Source: Magicicada septendecula
Taxonomy: Eukaryota > Arthropoda > Insecta > Hemiptera > Cicadidae
DNA length: 64,000 nt
Assembly (NCBI GenBank): GCA_034769895.1
Contig: CM068373.1
Location: 201,294,134-201,358,133 of the forward strand
Direction: 5' to 3'
This document shows positions 34,213 to 43,895 of this stretch, one piece after another. Positions within the stretch are counted from its first letter, which is position 1. The number at the start of each line of letters is the position of its first letter. The notes below the pieces were generated by a model, which did no database searches, was not told where the DNA came from, and saw nothing but the letters and a program-made list of their open reading frames with translations. The translations under genes and the position numbers were made by a program.

Positions 34213-35674
34213 ATACCCCCCCCCCCCAATAAGAGGTTGAAGGCCGAAGCGTTCAAACTCTTATTGCCTAATACCTAAGAGGATCAGTGAGGATATGGCG
34301 CCGCAACCCCCCTGAACACTCTACTAAAATCATGGGTACTTACCCCCCTAGTATGGCGGCTGCGGCAGCACCCATCCGATCTTACTGGACTTCTCTGTTC
34401 GAGATCCCAACACCATAAGCTCGGACAGATACCCGCCCCAGTGTCGCCTGACTCTGGAGCATTCAATTAAAAAATCAACAAACGGCCTTCCATCACTCCA
34501 TATCCCACAACTGATTTGTTTCCTCTTAGCCGTACTGGTTCATTGACAACGTACTGGCTCATTTTATATTATAAAATATCTCTTAACCCTAGAAAATAGT
34601 GTTAACAAAACAATATAGGTTATATACAATACAGTAGTACATATAAGTTCCAGTCAAAATGACACATTAATTATACAGAATTGCATTACCTCACAGTAAT
34701 TTCCCAAACATTTTTGATTGCATTTACACAAAATTTCCTTCAGTTTTCAATTTTAAATGAATATTTTAATCATTATTTTTTCATCAATTAGCATTTAATT
34801 TATAATTTGTTTGAATTCAACTTGAAATAAAGTTAAGTTCGTTATTAAAACCATCTTGTCAATTAATTAAATTACCAAATTAATTTAATTTTATTATCTC
34901 AAAACTCTAAATTATGGTAATTACCTCATTATTTCAATCTTATTTGTTCGAAACAACTTTATTTATTTAAATAACATTTTACAAAAGAGCCAAAAAAAAA
35001 ATATTATCTACATTCCATTACATCAGATGTTTCTTTTGTTTCATAATAGAATCTGCTCAATGGTACTGATTCATCAAACTGCAACAGTTATCAACTTCAA
35101 CACATCTGGCTGTAAACATTGGTCACACAACATACCTGTTTACATAAACACTTGTGTGTCAGACTTGTTTTCATAAACACTCCTTCAGTCTAAACATTCT
35201 GCTTACCACATACTGACACATATACTTCCTACAAATTTCTTGTTTCTCTGAGTCTTGTAGTTAACATATTTGTTACAATTCAAAGCAGAGTTAATTTTGC
35301 TTCATTAATAAAATTAACCTTTTTAAATTACTTTAATAATTTCTACTAAAACAATTTGACTTTAGTTACTCATGGTTTTAGTTAACATAGTTAAAACACT
35401 TTTAATACAAACACAATTCAAAATGGAATTCATTAATACCTCCTGTTAATTATTATTATTAATTAACAACATAAAATAATATTATTATTAAAATCAATCA
35501 ATACACACATGGTTACATGAAACATTTTACAGTACACACACAATTAATTTCACTATGAATTTATTTACAAATCTTCATCATTACTTGTTCAATTTTATCA
35601 CACTTCGTTTCCAAATTCAGCAAGGTCATTACCATATACTAAAGTATTTAAATGTCCATTCATTGAGTTTATAC
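34213..35674 (-). other. Element D internal 3' non-coding part
   Basis: The polypurine tract is the C-run on the + strand at 34215-34227 (G-run on the minus strand), next to the LTR start. Beside it is a hairpin, 34228-34241 pairing with 34252-34265 (13 of 14 bases). A GC-richer patch at about 34290-34460 resembles, weakly, the internal control region of 5S rRNA on the minus strand. The rest is AT-rich with no gene. Confidence 0.55.
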
Positions 35675-36484
35675 TCAACCTCCATCGTCAAAAATTAGTC
35701 TTTCCTGTACATAATACATTTCAATTTCATTTATACACATATGGCTATTTTTTGTGTTGTGACCATAAAAATTTGTTTTTTCCATTTTACCAAAATAATA
35801 ATAATATATAGGGTTACCCCCCAAAATTATCTTATCATAAATCAAGTTGACATCAGTATTTTTTATAAAGTCTCCGTCAGTGTATTTATTCAACATCAAG
35901 TAATTTATTTCCTCATCATATTCATCAAAATAATTATCAAACTCTATTTTGTAAGGTAAATCCATTTGCTCCTCTCTCTCCATGCATAAATTCTGCACTA
36001 GTATTTCATAATCTCTATTCAACTTAAATATTTCTGTTTCTCTCTCTTTAATTCTCTCATCACAATATTTCTCCCAACATTTCACATTCTCATTCCATAC
36101 AGAGGGTACTAACTTATACAAAAAGGGGAAACAACTCAAATCTTCCACTAATAAGGGTCTCTTGCCCTCCAATAATAACATTTTTGAACACCTTGGTTCA
36201 TCACAAATATGGGGAAAATTTACCCTCTGCCATACATATTCATCTACTCTCTCTCTCCATTCTTTATCTAATTCATCGACACTAATTACTACTCCGTTAC
36301 AACCTATAACGCTCTCTCTCTCACTCATTATTTCACTCTCTATTTTCAACGTATCACTCTCTGATACCACCTTTTCAATTACCTCACTATTTTCAATATC
36401 ACTACTACTGTCTACTGTATCACTTTTTGATACCACATTTGATTCACATTTATTGTCTGCTTTATTGTCCATCACACACACACA
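35675..36484 (-). CDS. Element D orphan protein (about 268 aa)
   Basis: The longest frame of element D, on the minus strand. Residues 1-75 are acidic and Ser-rich. The remainder is rich in Tyr, Glu, Asp and Asn, with Cys at HICDEPRCSKML, and ends MYYVQERLIFDDGG. I recognise no gag core, knuckle or enzymatic motif. It has no ATG at the frame's left edge: the frame enters through a (TG)6 run at 36473-36484, just after the coiled-coil reading frame from the gag-like ORF upstream. A frame break at that run is likely, making this the C-terminal part of one longer Gag-like protein. Confidence 0.55.
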   Translation of the reverse strand, partial: CVCVMDNKADNKCESNVVSKSDTVDSSSDIENSEVIEKVVSESDTLKIESEIMSERESVIGCNGVVISVDELDKEWRERVDEYVWQRVNFPHICDEPRCSKMLLLEGKRPLLVEDLSCFPFLYKLVPSVWNENVKCWEKYCDERIKERETEIFKLNRDYEILVQNLCMEREEQMDLPYKIEFDNYFDEYDEEINYLMLNKYTDGDFIKNTDVNLIYDKIILGGNPIYYYYFGKMEKTNFYGHNTKNSHMCINEIEMYYVQERLIFDDGG

Positions 36485-37034
36485 CTCTCTCTTAACTCAT
36501 CTGTTTCTCTTTGTATTTCATCACATATTTCATTTATTTTGCTTTCAATACTGCACAGTGAATTAGTTAATACGTCAAGCTTAGCATCAATAGTGTCAAA
36601 GCGTTTGTTTATATCGATACTCATTACATCGAATTTAGTCTCAAATTTTTTCTCATTATTGTTTAACGATTATTTAATTCATTAAATTTAATCTCGTTAG
36701 TGTCAAAACGTTTATTTATATCGATACTTTTTACATTGAATTTATTCTCAAAATTTTTCTCATTATTGTCAAAGCGTTTATTTATTGCATTAAAGTTTAC
36801 CTCTAACATTGCGCTTTGTTTTGCCAAAAGTGATTGCATCATATTCATTATCTCATTACTATCAGATTGCTTATTTTGGATAGGCGTTGAATGAATCATA
36901 GCGCCTTCCATTGTCACAGACTCAGTTAGGCTTATTTCGTTTACTACCGTTTCTGTTACTATTGTGTTTACTTGACTGTCTATAATTGTACTAGTCAAGT
37001 CAACGTTGTTGACTGTATCACTGTTACTCTCCAT
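36485..37034 (-). pseudogene. Element D gag-like N-terminal coiled coil
   Basis: The ATG at 37034 begins MESNSDTVNNVDLTSTIID. The frame runs to a stop at 36663 and contains four approximate repeats of the INKRFD(N/T)NE type, an obvious coiled coil as in the Gag N-termini of A, B, C and F. Beyond 36663 the same style continues in another frame (KFDVMSIDINKRFD, then SIESKINEICDEIQRE) down to the TG run at 36484. Thus one shift near 36663 and another at the TG run break what was probably a single ORF. The assignment as Gag is by position and coiled-coil style only. Confidence 0.55.
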
Positions 37035-37160
37035 TTTGAGTAAATATATACTTATAAACATATGCTTAGCAAACTACACAATAATCGCCCTCACTTCCAA
37101 ATAACCTGTTCTGCAGCTTGGTAAGGTCTGGCGGATATAAGTTATAAAACCTACACTCGC

Positions 37161-37179
37161 GTCACTGTTTCGGGAGCCA
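37161..37179 (-). other. Element D primer-binding site
   Basis: On the minus strand TGGCTCCCGAAACAGTGAC, one base after the LTR terminus. It resembles the tRNA-Lys3 PBS (TGGCGCCCGAACAGGGAC). A second site, TGGCCCCGAACTAGGGAC, lies 58 bp away inside the LTR (37218-37237), after an identical LTR-end sequence. Confidence 0.7.
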
Positions 37180-37180
37180 A

Positions 37181-37977
37181 TGAAACACTATAAATTTACG
37201 ACAAATATATAATACTCGGGTCCCTAGTTCGGGGCCAATGAAACACTATAAATTTCTTTCAAATACTAAAATCTTACTCTTACCTTCGGGTTAGGGTCCA
37301 GAGTCGTTCAGACGAAACCAGCTACAGAAAGGATTATTTGAAGGTTATCAGTACACATATAAATACACAATTTGTTTTAAAACCAATCGCTTCTAATTTA
37401 TTAACCACATTAATTACTTAATTTTACTTGGACATCAATTAAAACTAGTATATTATTTTATATTATTTATTAGTTTACAGTATTTACTTAGATTTTTACT
37501 GTTTTAATTCAATGTTTCCACATGTGGTAAATTAATAGTCGGCCGACGTAACTTTGTTCGAACACTTGATGTTTTGTAGGCTGGCCGCGCGGCCGTGAGT
37601 TACAATACAACTGGCCGCGCTATATTGTTTGTATACTTTTATAGATATTTTAAACCCGCTACATTGTTCACACTTTACAAGTTGTTTTACTGGATAGGCC
37701 GATTACAGTATTTTCGGCCTATCTTACACCCGAGGCCACCGTTTAATTTAACCAGCTGCACTGTATGCTGCTGCTTACTGGCTGCTGTTCACCTGCATAC
37801 TGTCATTCCCAAAGCCTGCTACTGGGGCAATTGCGCAATGCATCTAGACTGTTGTTTAGACTAACAGTGTATGTTGTACTGGGGCTCCCCACAGGTGAAG
37901 TCTGACAATTTGAAAATTCTGAATCGATACAAAATTAAAATTAAAACTATGGGATCACACACTTCTGTACCGTTACA
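37181..37977 (-). repeat. Element D 5' LTR (right copy)
   Basis: 797 bp, direct repeat of 33085-34212 with one large gap. On the minus strand it has a TATA-like ATCTATAAAAG at about 37638-37648. The LTR-end/PBS junction is duplicated within it (37218-37250). Confidence 0.85.
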
Positions 37978-38079
37978 AAATATTTTAGGACCACCTTAAA
38001 AGACTACATACCTGGAGCTGACTTTACTCTAGCTTCTCATAGTGAGGAGCAACGAAGTCCGAACAGATTGGTGCCGTCG
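37978..38079 (+). other. Left flank of E1
   Basis: About 100 bp between element D and E1's PBS. Only GATTGGTGCC near 38067 resembles the end of the E LTR, so E1's 5' LTR is missing or highly diverged. Confidence 0.5.
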
Positions 38080-38097
38080 TGGCGCCCAACGTGGGCC
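38080..38097 (+). other. E1 primer-binding site
   Basis: TGGCGCCCAACGTGGGCC, one mismatch from the PBS for tRNA-Lys1,2. The E2 and E3 copies (42605, 47788) read TGGCGCCCATCGTGGGCG. Confidence 0.8.
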
Positions 38098-38163
38098 GAC
38101 GATCATCTTGCGGAGGCAAGATCCAGCCACGCCAGAGAGCTACCAGCCGGCACACAAAACAAC

Positions 38164-38712
38164 ATGGCGCCCAACAGCTACACCCAGCGGGACACCGGGT
38201 TCGAGGTAGAGCAAGGCTTTGCGCAATTCGCTGCAGCTCTGAAGTGCACTTTGCCACCGGTGATCACCGCTACATACCATGGCCTCAAGTACGAGGGTCC
38301 AGAACGATATCTTCGCCAGCTAGAGCGACAGCTGTGGAATTACAGAGTCCCACCTGAACAGTGGGCAGATTACCCAGTGCGGCAGCTCCGAGGAGAAGCT
38401 GCCACGTGGGCAGAGAGATACACGGGATTGCAGATAAATTGGCCCGAGTTCTGCGACCGCTTCCGGCATCACTTCTGCGGAACGCAACGTGACGCACAGC
38501 TGCTGGCCGAGCTGTACGGACAATCGCAGCGGCAGGAATCGGCGGAAATCTTCATCCTGAGAAAAATCAAGCTGTTTCGCCGTCTGTACCCCGGAGGTGA
38601 CGAGAGGACGACCATATGGGGCTGCCTTCACATTGGCAGCGAGAACAGACAGACGGTCTTCTGGAATGACCGTGCGGAGCCCGAGGAAGAGGACATTGAG
38701 GAAGCTAGCTAG
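38164..38712 (+). pseudogene. gag: E1 gag fused to end of protease region (internal deletion)
   Basis: ATG at 38164 (MAPNSYTQRDTGFEVEQGFA). A retrotransposon-gag core follows (GLKYEGPERYLRQLERQL, LRGEAATWAERY, WPEFCDRFRHHFCG). After LYPGGDERT the frame jumps to WGCLHIGSENRQTVFW, which in E2 lies about 660 bp further on. The gag C-terminus, zinc knuckle and protease core are therefore deleted. It ends at a TAG created by a 4-bp CTAG duplication at 38705-38713. The frame is open upstream of the ATG, but that stretch overlaps the PBS, so the MAPNSY start is preferred. Confidence 0.8.
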
Positions 38713-40296
38713 CCTTCAAACCTCAGCAGGTGGCCAATACCATAAACGGCTTCTGGAAATGTTACACCGTCATCGCAGTTTGTTCTCCCGTGGCCCGCTC
38801 CGCACCACATCTGCGGCCAAGCACGAGATCCGGCTGAAAGAAGGTAGCCAGCCATTGCGGCTCCCAATGTACCGGTACTCCGACGAGAAGAAACGCACCA
38901 TCCGGGAACAGGTAGAAGAGATGCTGAGGCAGCGTATCATTGAACCGGCCACCTCGCCATACAGCTCTCCGGTGGTGATTGTGAAGAAGGACAGCACACC
39001 CCGATTCTGCGTGGACTTCCGGAGGCTGAACGATCAGACCGAGGATGTGGACTCACCACTGCCGCTGATATACGAAACAATCAAGGACCTCAGCGGGGCC
39101 AAAGTCTTCTCGACCCTAGATCTGAAGAGCGGCTACTGGCAAATCCCCCTGGAGGAAGAAGCAAAGAAGTACACAGCATTCTCGGTGCCCGACGGAGGTC
39201 GCTACCAGTTCCGGGTGATGCGCTTTGGGCTAGAGAACGCGCCCAGCACCTGTATCAGCCGATGCAGGATGTTCTCACGGGACTATTACGGGAGTGCTGC
39301 CTCGTCTATCTGGACGACATCATTGTCTACTCCCCCGACTGGGAAACGCACCTGCCACACCTGGATCAAGTCTTGGAAAGGCTGCAGATGCACCAGCTGA
39401 CCTGCTCGCTCAACAATTGTCACTTCGGCCGGGAAGAAGTCGCCTTTCTGGCCACGAGACTACTCCGGACGGCAACCTCCCGCAACAGCAACATCTCAGA
39501 GCGATCGAAGACCAGCCGGCCCCCAGCAACAATAAAGAGCTGCAACGCTTCCTGGGAACCTGCAACTGGCTGCGAGAGTACATCCCCTGCTTTGCCATGA
39601 TTTCGGAACCGTTAACGGACCTGCTGCGGACAAGAAAGTGGCATTGGGACGACACAACTCAGCGAGCCTTCGAAAAGGTTAAGGCCGCTTTCCGGCAGCC
39701 GTTAAAACTCTCATGACCGGATCGAGACTTGCCGATGTTCCTGCAGACCGACGCCAGCCAAAAGGGACTTGGAGCGGTGCTTTATCAATGCACCGAAGCC
39801 GGAGAGAGGCGTATCATCTCGTACGCCAGTGCCAAGCTCCACGAGGCGGAGACGAACTACCACTCCAACGAACTGGAGTGCTTGGCAGTCGTCTGGGCCA
39901 TCAAGAAATACCGGCCTTACTTGGAGGATCGCCATTTCACCCTAAGGACCGAAAACAAGGCGGTAACCTGGCTGAAGCAGGCGACGGGGCAGAAGACGAA
40001 GTACGCTCGCTGGGCTCTACTGATACAGAGCTTCAAATTCACCGCCGTCCACTGCCCGGGCAAGGAGAACGAGTTGCCGGACTTCCTCTCGAGGGAACCT
40101 GGGCTTGAAGATACTGCCGGCGTCCAAGAAGAACTACGGATGCAGCCTGAAGAGAGGCCACTTCGCAGTGTTGCGGCAGCTGCACCGCGACTACAAGAAA
40201 TCACAGCTGTCGGCATCCATCAGGCAGTGCAGGAGGCGCAAGAAGGCGACCAGGAGTGCCAAGCGTGGAGAAACGACCCTGCGGCGGCTACAGCGA
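38711..40296 (+). pseudogene. E1 pol, RT and RNase H (frameshifted)
   Basis: RT motifs are in order: IIEPATSPYSSPVVIVKKD, FCVDFRRLND, STLDLKSGYWQIPL, QFRVMRFGLENAP, then after a shift YLDDIIVYSPDW (catalytic box near 39306-39317). A further shift near 39450 precedes the connection domain, and a TGA at 39714 precedes RNase H (FLQTDASQKGLGAVLYQ, NELECLAVVWA, TLRTENKAVTW; the second Asp region reads EN rather than DN as in E2). A Ty3/gypsy RT distinct from A and G. Not functional. Confidence 0.85.
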
Positions 40297-40973
40297 GAGG
40301 ATACCGGGTAGCATGTAGCATGTAGCATTGTAGTAGCGGGGCGTCTTTGCACCCGGTGCATGACTGCAGCATCTGAGTCGAGCTCAATGGCTGCCTGTAG
40401 ATATACATAGGTCTGGTTCTTCGACTGGTGCCTAATATCAGGAATGGACAACCGCCAACCAGTTAACTGAGAAGGCGGGGGAGAAAGGTTTTTAATTTTT
40501 ATTTATTTTAAAATATCAGCAATCAGTGCGCACTGCCGCAAGGACGGGTTCAGGTGACAGATGTCGCCCTTTCCCAGTCCCGCGTGCAGACGCCGTGAGG
40601 CGTCGGTCGCTCCCCGCGAGGCAGAGAGCCTCCGTGCCAGTGATAGCGCGTAGCAGCAGCATTCAGCGCGGTCGGCATACTAGGAAGGGAGGAAGGAAAC
40701 AGCTTTACAGGTAAATTCTGGGGCATGGGCAGATAGAGAGTATACAAGTTAAGTGAGGTTTAAGTTTACTTAAACTTATGGCGGGTCATCGAGAATCGCC
40801 CGAGGGCGTTTGACCCGGACAGGGGGAGGTGGTTGCGTGGTGCTGATGGTTCTGAGGCAAGGGAAGGAAGAGGTCTCAGCTGCGGCAAAGAGAGTCGCAG
40901 CTAATGACCAGACAAAGGCTGAGAGAGCAGGAACTCGTAGACCTCCTCGAATTACACTGTGAGGATACCGGGT
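40297..40973 (-). mobile_element. 651-bp insertion in E1 with 13-bp target duplication
   Basis: GAGGATACCGGGT occurs at 40297-40309 and 40961-40973 and flanks 40310-40960. Reading on the minus strand, the insert ends in a heptamer repeat (ATGCTAC units; AGCATGT repeats on the + strand at 40310-40330). A long target duplication with a short tandem tail fits a non-LTR retroposon (SINE or truncated LINE) on the minus strand. An internal inverted repeat GTTTAAG/CTTAAAC lies near 40759-40776. No protein motif was recognised. Confidence 0.6.
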
Positions 40974-42222
40974 GGACAATGGCCTGGTTTGGAAGGACAG
41001 ACGCAACCAGGAACCAGGACTGTACGTGCCGCCGAGTGTCCGCATGGAGGTCATCAGGCACTTCCACGACTCCCCTGAAGCCGGTCATCCGGGGGCCGAA
41101 GAAACGTTTCGGGCCATCGGCAAGGACTTCGTCTGGACCGGCTTAACATTGATGTCCGCAGATACGTCCGGAGTTGCAGAATATGCGCCCTACACAAGCG
41201 CGGCGCGAATCCCGAACAGGACCAACAGCAACCTCACCGACCCAGGAGTTGTTGGAATACTGTCGCCCTGGACGTCATGGGACCATATCCGCTGACTCCG
41301 AGCTGGCAACCGGTACATCGTAGTGGTCACGGATATGATGTCGAGATGGGTGGAAGCAAAGGCCGTGCGCAAGGTGGACACCGACACCATTATCCGCTAC
41401 CTGGAGGAAGAAGTGTTCCCTCGTTGAGGATACCCAGAGGCGTTGCTCACCGACAACGGAAAGCCGCTCACGGGCCACAAGTGGAAGCAGATGTGCGACA
41501 AGATGCACATACGACCGTGGACTACAGCCAACTACCATCCCAGGGCGAACCCAACCGAGCGGCGCAACGGCGAGATCAAGAAGGCGCTGAGGATCCAGCT
41601 CCATGACTGCAAGGACCATGGCGACTGGGACAAGCGTTTGCCGACTGTTCTGTTCTCGTTGCGGAATCGTGCAAACGCCGCCACTGGAGTGCCACCGAGC
41701 GAGCTTTTGCTGGGCAGAGACCTACGCCGACCCGGCGACTGGATTCGGCCACACGCAGAACAGGACGTCCGGCCAATTGAGGAACGAGAAGAGGCTGCCA
41801 GATCACACCAGACCAAGTATCAGCAACGGCGGTATCCGGAACGGAGGACACAGGACCCTACACTGGCCGTAGGGCAGCGGGTGTACTCAAGAGCCACGCC
41901 GGACCAGCCAAAGGACGGAGGTACCCTGGATGGGAGCCAGCCTGGGAAGGTCGAAGGTCCCTTTAGCGTTGCCGCAACCTTCGGCGGGCAGATTTACACC
42001 GTGGAGAAGGACGGACGTCCATACAAGGTTCACCGCCAAAGGCTCAAACCCGCCGGAGAAGAACAATGGGCTGGCCACCGGAGAGCATTCAAGACCCGGG
42101 GGAGTTGTGACGTAGCGAGGCGAAGATCTGCTCTCGGCGCCAGCCGAGACGTGACACGAGAAGGCGAGGCGAGCCAATCAAGGATCAGCAGCAGCTTGAT
42201 TGGCCTCGACGTGACCATCTAA
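40961..42222 (+). pseudogene. E1 integrase (broken)
   Basis: The N-terminal zinc module is visible across a frameshift (RHFHDSPEAGHPG, then CRICALHK). The core has ALDVMGPYP (first Asp), then after a shift VVVTDMMSRWVEAK and a TGA after EEEVFPR (41425-41427), then LLTDNGKPLTG (second Asp) and NPTERRNGEIKK (catalytic Glu). The C-terminal part runs through the polypurine tract into the LTR and stops at 42222. Frames break at least three times. E2 carries the same breaks. Confidence 0.85.
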
Positions 42223-42293
42223 CGTGCTCGAGGCGAGCCAACCAGGGACCAGCGGCACTCTGATAGGTTCATGGCACACGACCTGTCAGGGCA

Positions 42294-42300
42294 TATAAAG
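42294..42300 (+). promoter_or_regulatory. E LTR TATA box
   Basis: GCATATAAAGAGC about 90 bp downstream of the inverted CCAAT pair; the identical copy is at 47477-47483. Confidence 0.7.
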
Positions 42301-42372
42301 AGCGCCACTAGAAATTTTGGCGCACTCCATTGGACGTCGTGAAGCCAGCTGGAAGACAAGGAAGAAGGAAGA

Positions 42373-42570
42373 ATGGAGAACACAGGAGAAGCAGTGATGG
42401 ACATCGACTGGCACAACAGCGGGCTCTACATACCGCTGCCGAAAGAAGAGAACCGCAGCACGCCCGGAACAGCGGACGCAGCCGCCGAACATCACACCGC
42501 GGCTCTGGCAGCGTACGCAAATGATTTAGCGTACCCGACAAACGGTCCTTTTAAGGGCCTAAAACGATAG
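42373..42570 (+). CDS. 65-aa ORF inside the E LTR
   Basis: The first ATG after the TATA box opens MENTGEAVMDIDWHNSGLYI and ends FKGLKR before the LTR end. It is repeated identically at 47556-47753. No known family. It would be in the leader of an LTR-initiated transcript. It may be chance, since the region is GC-rich. Confidence 0.3.
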   Translation: MENTGEAVMDIDWHNSGLYIPLPKEENRSTPGTADAAAEHHTAALAAYANDLAYPTNGPFKGLKR

Positions 42571-42604
42571 TGTGTACGATTGGCGCCATTTGTCCTGTGA
42601 CAAG

Positions 42605-42622
42605 TGGCGCCCATCGTGGGCG
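42605..42622 (+). other. E2 primer-binding site
   Basis: TGGCGCCCATCGTGGGCG, two bases after the LTR end; Lys1,2-like with mismatches. A second TGGCGCCA lies 30 bp upstream inside the LTR. Confidence 0.75.
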
Positions 42623-42687
42623 ACGATCATCTTGCGGAGGCAAGATCCAGCCACGCCAGAGAGCTACCAGCCGGCACACAAAACAAC

Positions 42688-43350
42688 ATGGCGCCCAACA
42701 GCTACACCCAGCGGGACACCGGGTTCGAGGTAGAGCAAGGCTTTGCGCAATTCGCTGCAGCTCTGAGGTGCACTTTGCCACCGGTGATCACCGCTACATA
42801 CCATGGCCTCAAGTACGAGGATCCAGAACGATATCTTCGCCAGCTAGAGCGACAGCTGCGGGATTACAGAGTCCCACCTGAACAGTGGGCAGATTACCCA
42901 GTGCGGCAGCTCCGAGGAGAAGCTGCCACGTGGGCAGAAAGATACACGGGATTGCAGATAAATTGGCCCGAGTTCTGCGACCGCTTCCGGCATCACTTCT
43001 GCGGAACGCAACGTGACGCACAGCTGCTGGCCGAGCTGTACGGCCAATCGCAGCGGCAGGAATCGGCGGAAATCTTCATCCTGAGAAAAATCAAGCTGTT
43101 TCGCCGTCTGTACCCCGGAGGTGACGAGAGGACGAGCATAGCCATGCTTACACAACAGCTGCAGCCACGCCTTCGACCCGCGCTGAGGTTCCCGCCGCCT
43201 ACGACTTTAGAGGAACTTTTACAACGGGCAATGAGCATCGAGGCCGACTTGGATCAAGATAGTCGTGCGCTAGGTCCGGATGACTCTGCGGAAAACTCCC
43301 TGGATCGAGTAGGGGGGTCGAAGCAGTGTCGATCGGCCTCAAGCACGTAA
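42688..43350 (+). CDS. gag: E2 Gag
   Basis: ATG at 42688 (MAPNSYTQRD). The capsid-like retrotransposon-gag core has the conserved blocks YLRQLERQL, LRGEAATWAERY and FCDRFRHHFCG, then LRKIKLFRRLYPGGDERTS and a helical region to ISIEADL-like sequence. The frame ends at TAA 43350 shortly before the zinc knuckle, which is in another frame at 43383. E3 has a one-base difference in the run of Gs near 43313 and continues slightly further, so the reading frame here drifted at its end. Confidence 0.85.
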   Translation: MAPNSYTQRDTGFEVEQGFAQFAAALRCTLPPVITATYHGLKYEDPERYLRQLERQLRDYRVPPEQWADYPVRQLRGEAATWAERYTGLQINWPEFCDRFRHHFCGTQRDAQLLAELYGQSQRQESAEIFILRKIKLFRRLYPGGDERTSIAMLTQQLQPRLRPALRFPPPTTLEELLQRAMSIEADLDQDSRALGPDDSAENSLDRVGGSKQCRSASST

Positions 43351-43382
43351 GAGGAACAAAGAATTAACAGCCTAACGCCCAA

Positions 43383-43895
43383 GTGCCGCTACTGCCCGGG
43401 AAGACACTTCCATCGGGACTGCCCTGTGAAAAACCGGCAGGGAAACGACCAAGCGCCCCGGTAAATACCCCACCGGGGCGCGTGAACCAACTAGGTGCGG
43501 ACATACCGCGAATTCCAATAGAGATCGCCGGCCAAAAACTGACCGCAGCCTTGGACTCCGCCGCAAATTACGACTTCGTACGAGCCGGTCTGCTGCCCGG
43601 AGGAAGGAAGACGGAGCCCCGAGTTGTCCAGCTAGCGCTACACGGTCAGCAATGTCACTCAACGGCCGCCGTCGTCGCAGACATTATAATTGGAAATCTC
43701 GCGACCACCACCAGTCTGCTAGAAGTGCCCGGACTGCAAGAAGAAGTTTTACTGGGCCACCACTGGCTCACGGCCAGCCAAGCAGTTGTGGACTACCTAT
43801 GGGGCTGCCTTCACATTGGCAGCGAGAACAGACAGACGGTCTTCTGGAATGACCGTGCGGAGCCCGAGGAAGAGGACATTGAGGAAGCTAGCTAG
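43383..43895 (+). pseudogene. E2 zinc knuckle and aspartic protease
   Basis: Starts KCRYCPGRHFHRDCP (just upstream of the first in-frame Met), a compact CCHC-type knuckle with C-x2-C then His and Cys at non-standard spacing. Then comes a protease domain: IPRIPIEIAGQKLTAALDSAANYDFV, where the catalytic triplet reads DSA rather than DTG or DSG, then VADIIIGNLATTTSLLEVPG and VLLGHHWLTASQAVVDY. It ends at TAG 43895 caused by the CTAG duplication. Processing activity is doubtful given the Gly to Ala change, which E3 shares. Confidence 0.75.

Larger units (their letters stand above)
33085..37977 (-). mobile_element. Element D: non-autonomous LTR retrotransposon (gag-like and orphan ORFs only)
   Basis: Direct repeats 33085-34212 and 37181-37977 flank an internal region read on the minus strand. 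On that strand the LTR starts TGTAACGGTACAG and ends GTGTTTCA, with a PBS beside the right copy and a G-rich tract beside the left copy, as expected. AAAT is present on both sides (33081-33084 and 37978-37981), a 4-bp target duplication. The internal 2.97 kb holds two ORFs and no protease, RT or integrase, so the element would need pol supplied from elsewhere. Confidence 0.85.
42106..42602 (+). repeat. E LTR shared by E1 (3') and E2 (5')
   Basis: 497 bp from TGTGACGTAGCG to CCTGTGACA, preceded by the purine tract GACCCGGGGGAG and followed by AG and the PBS. Reads identical to 47289-47785. Contains the inverted CCAAT arms GCCAATCAAG/CTTGATTGGC (42173-42182, 42195-42204), the hairpin CTCGGC-GCCA-GCCGAG (42133-42148), a TATA box (TATAAAG, 42294-42300) and a 65-codon ORF (42373-42570). 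Confidence 0.9.
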
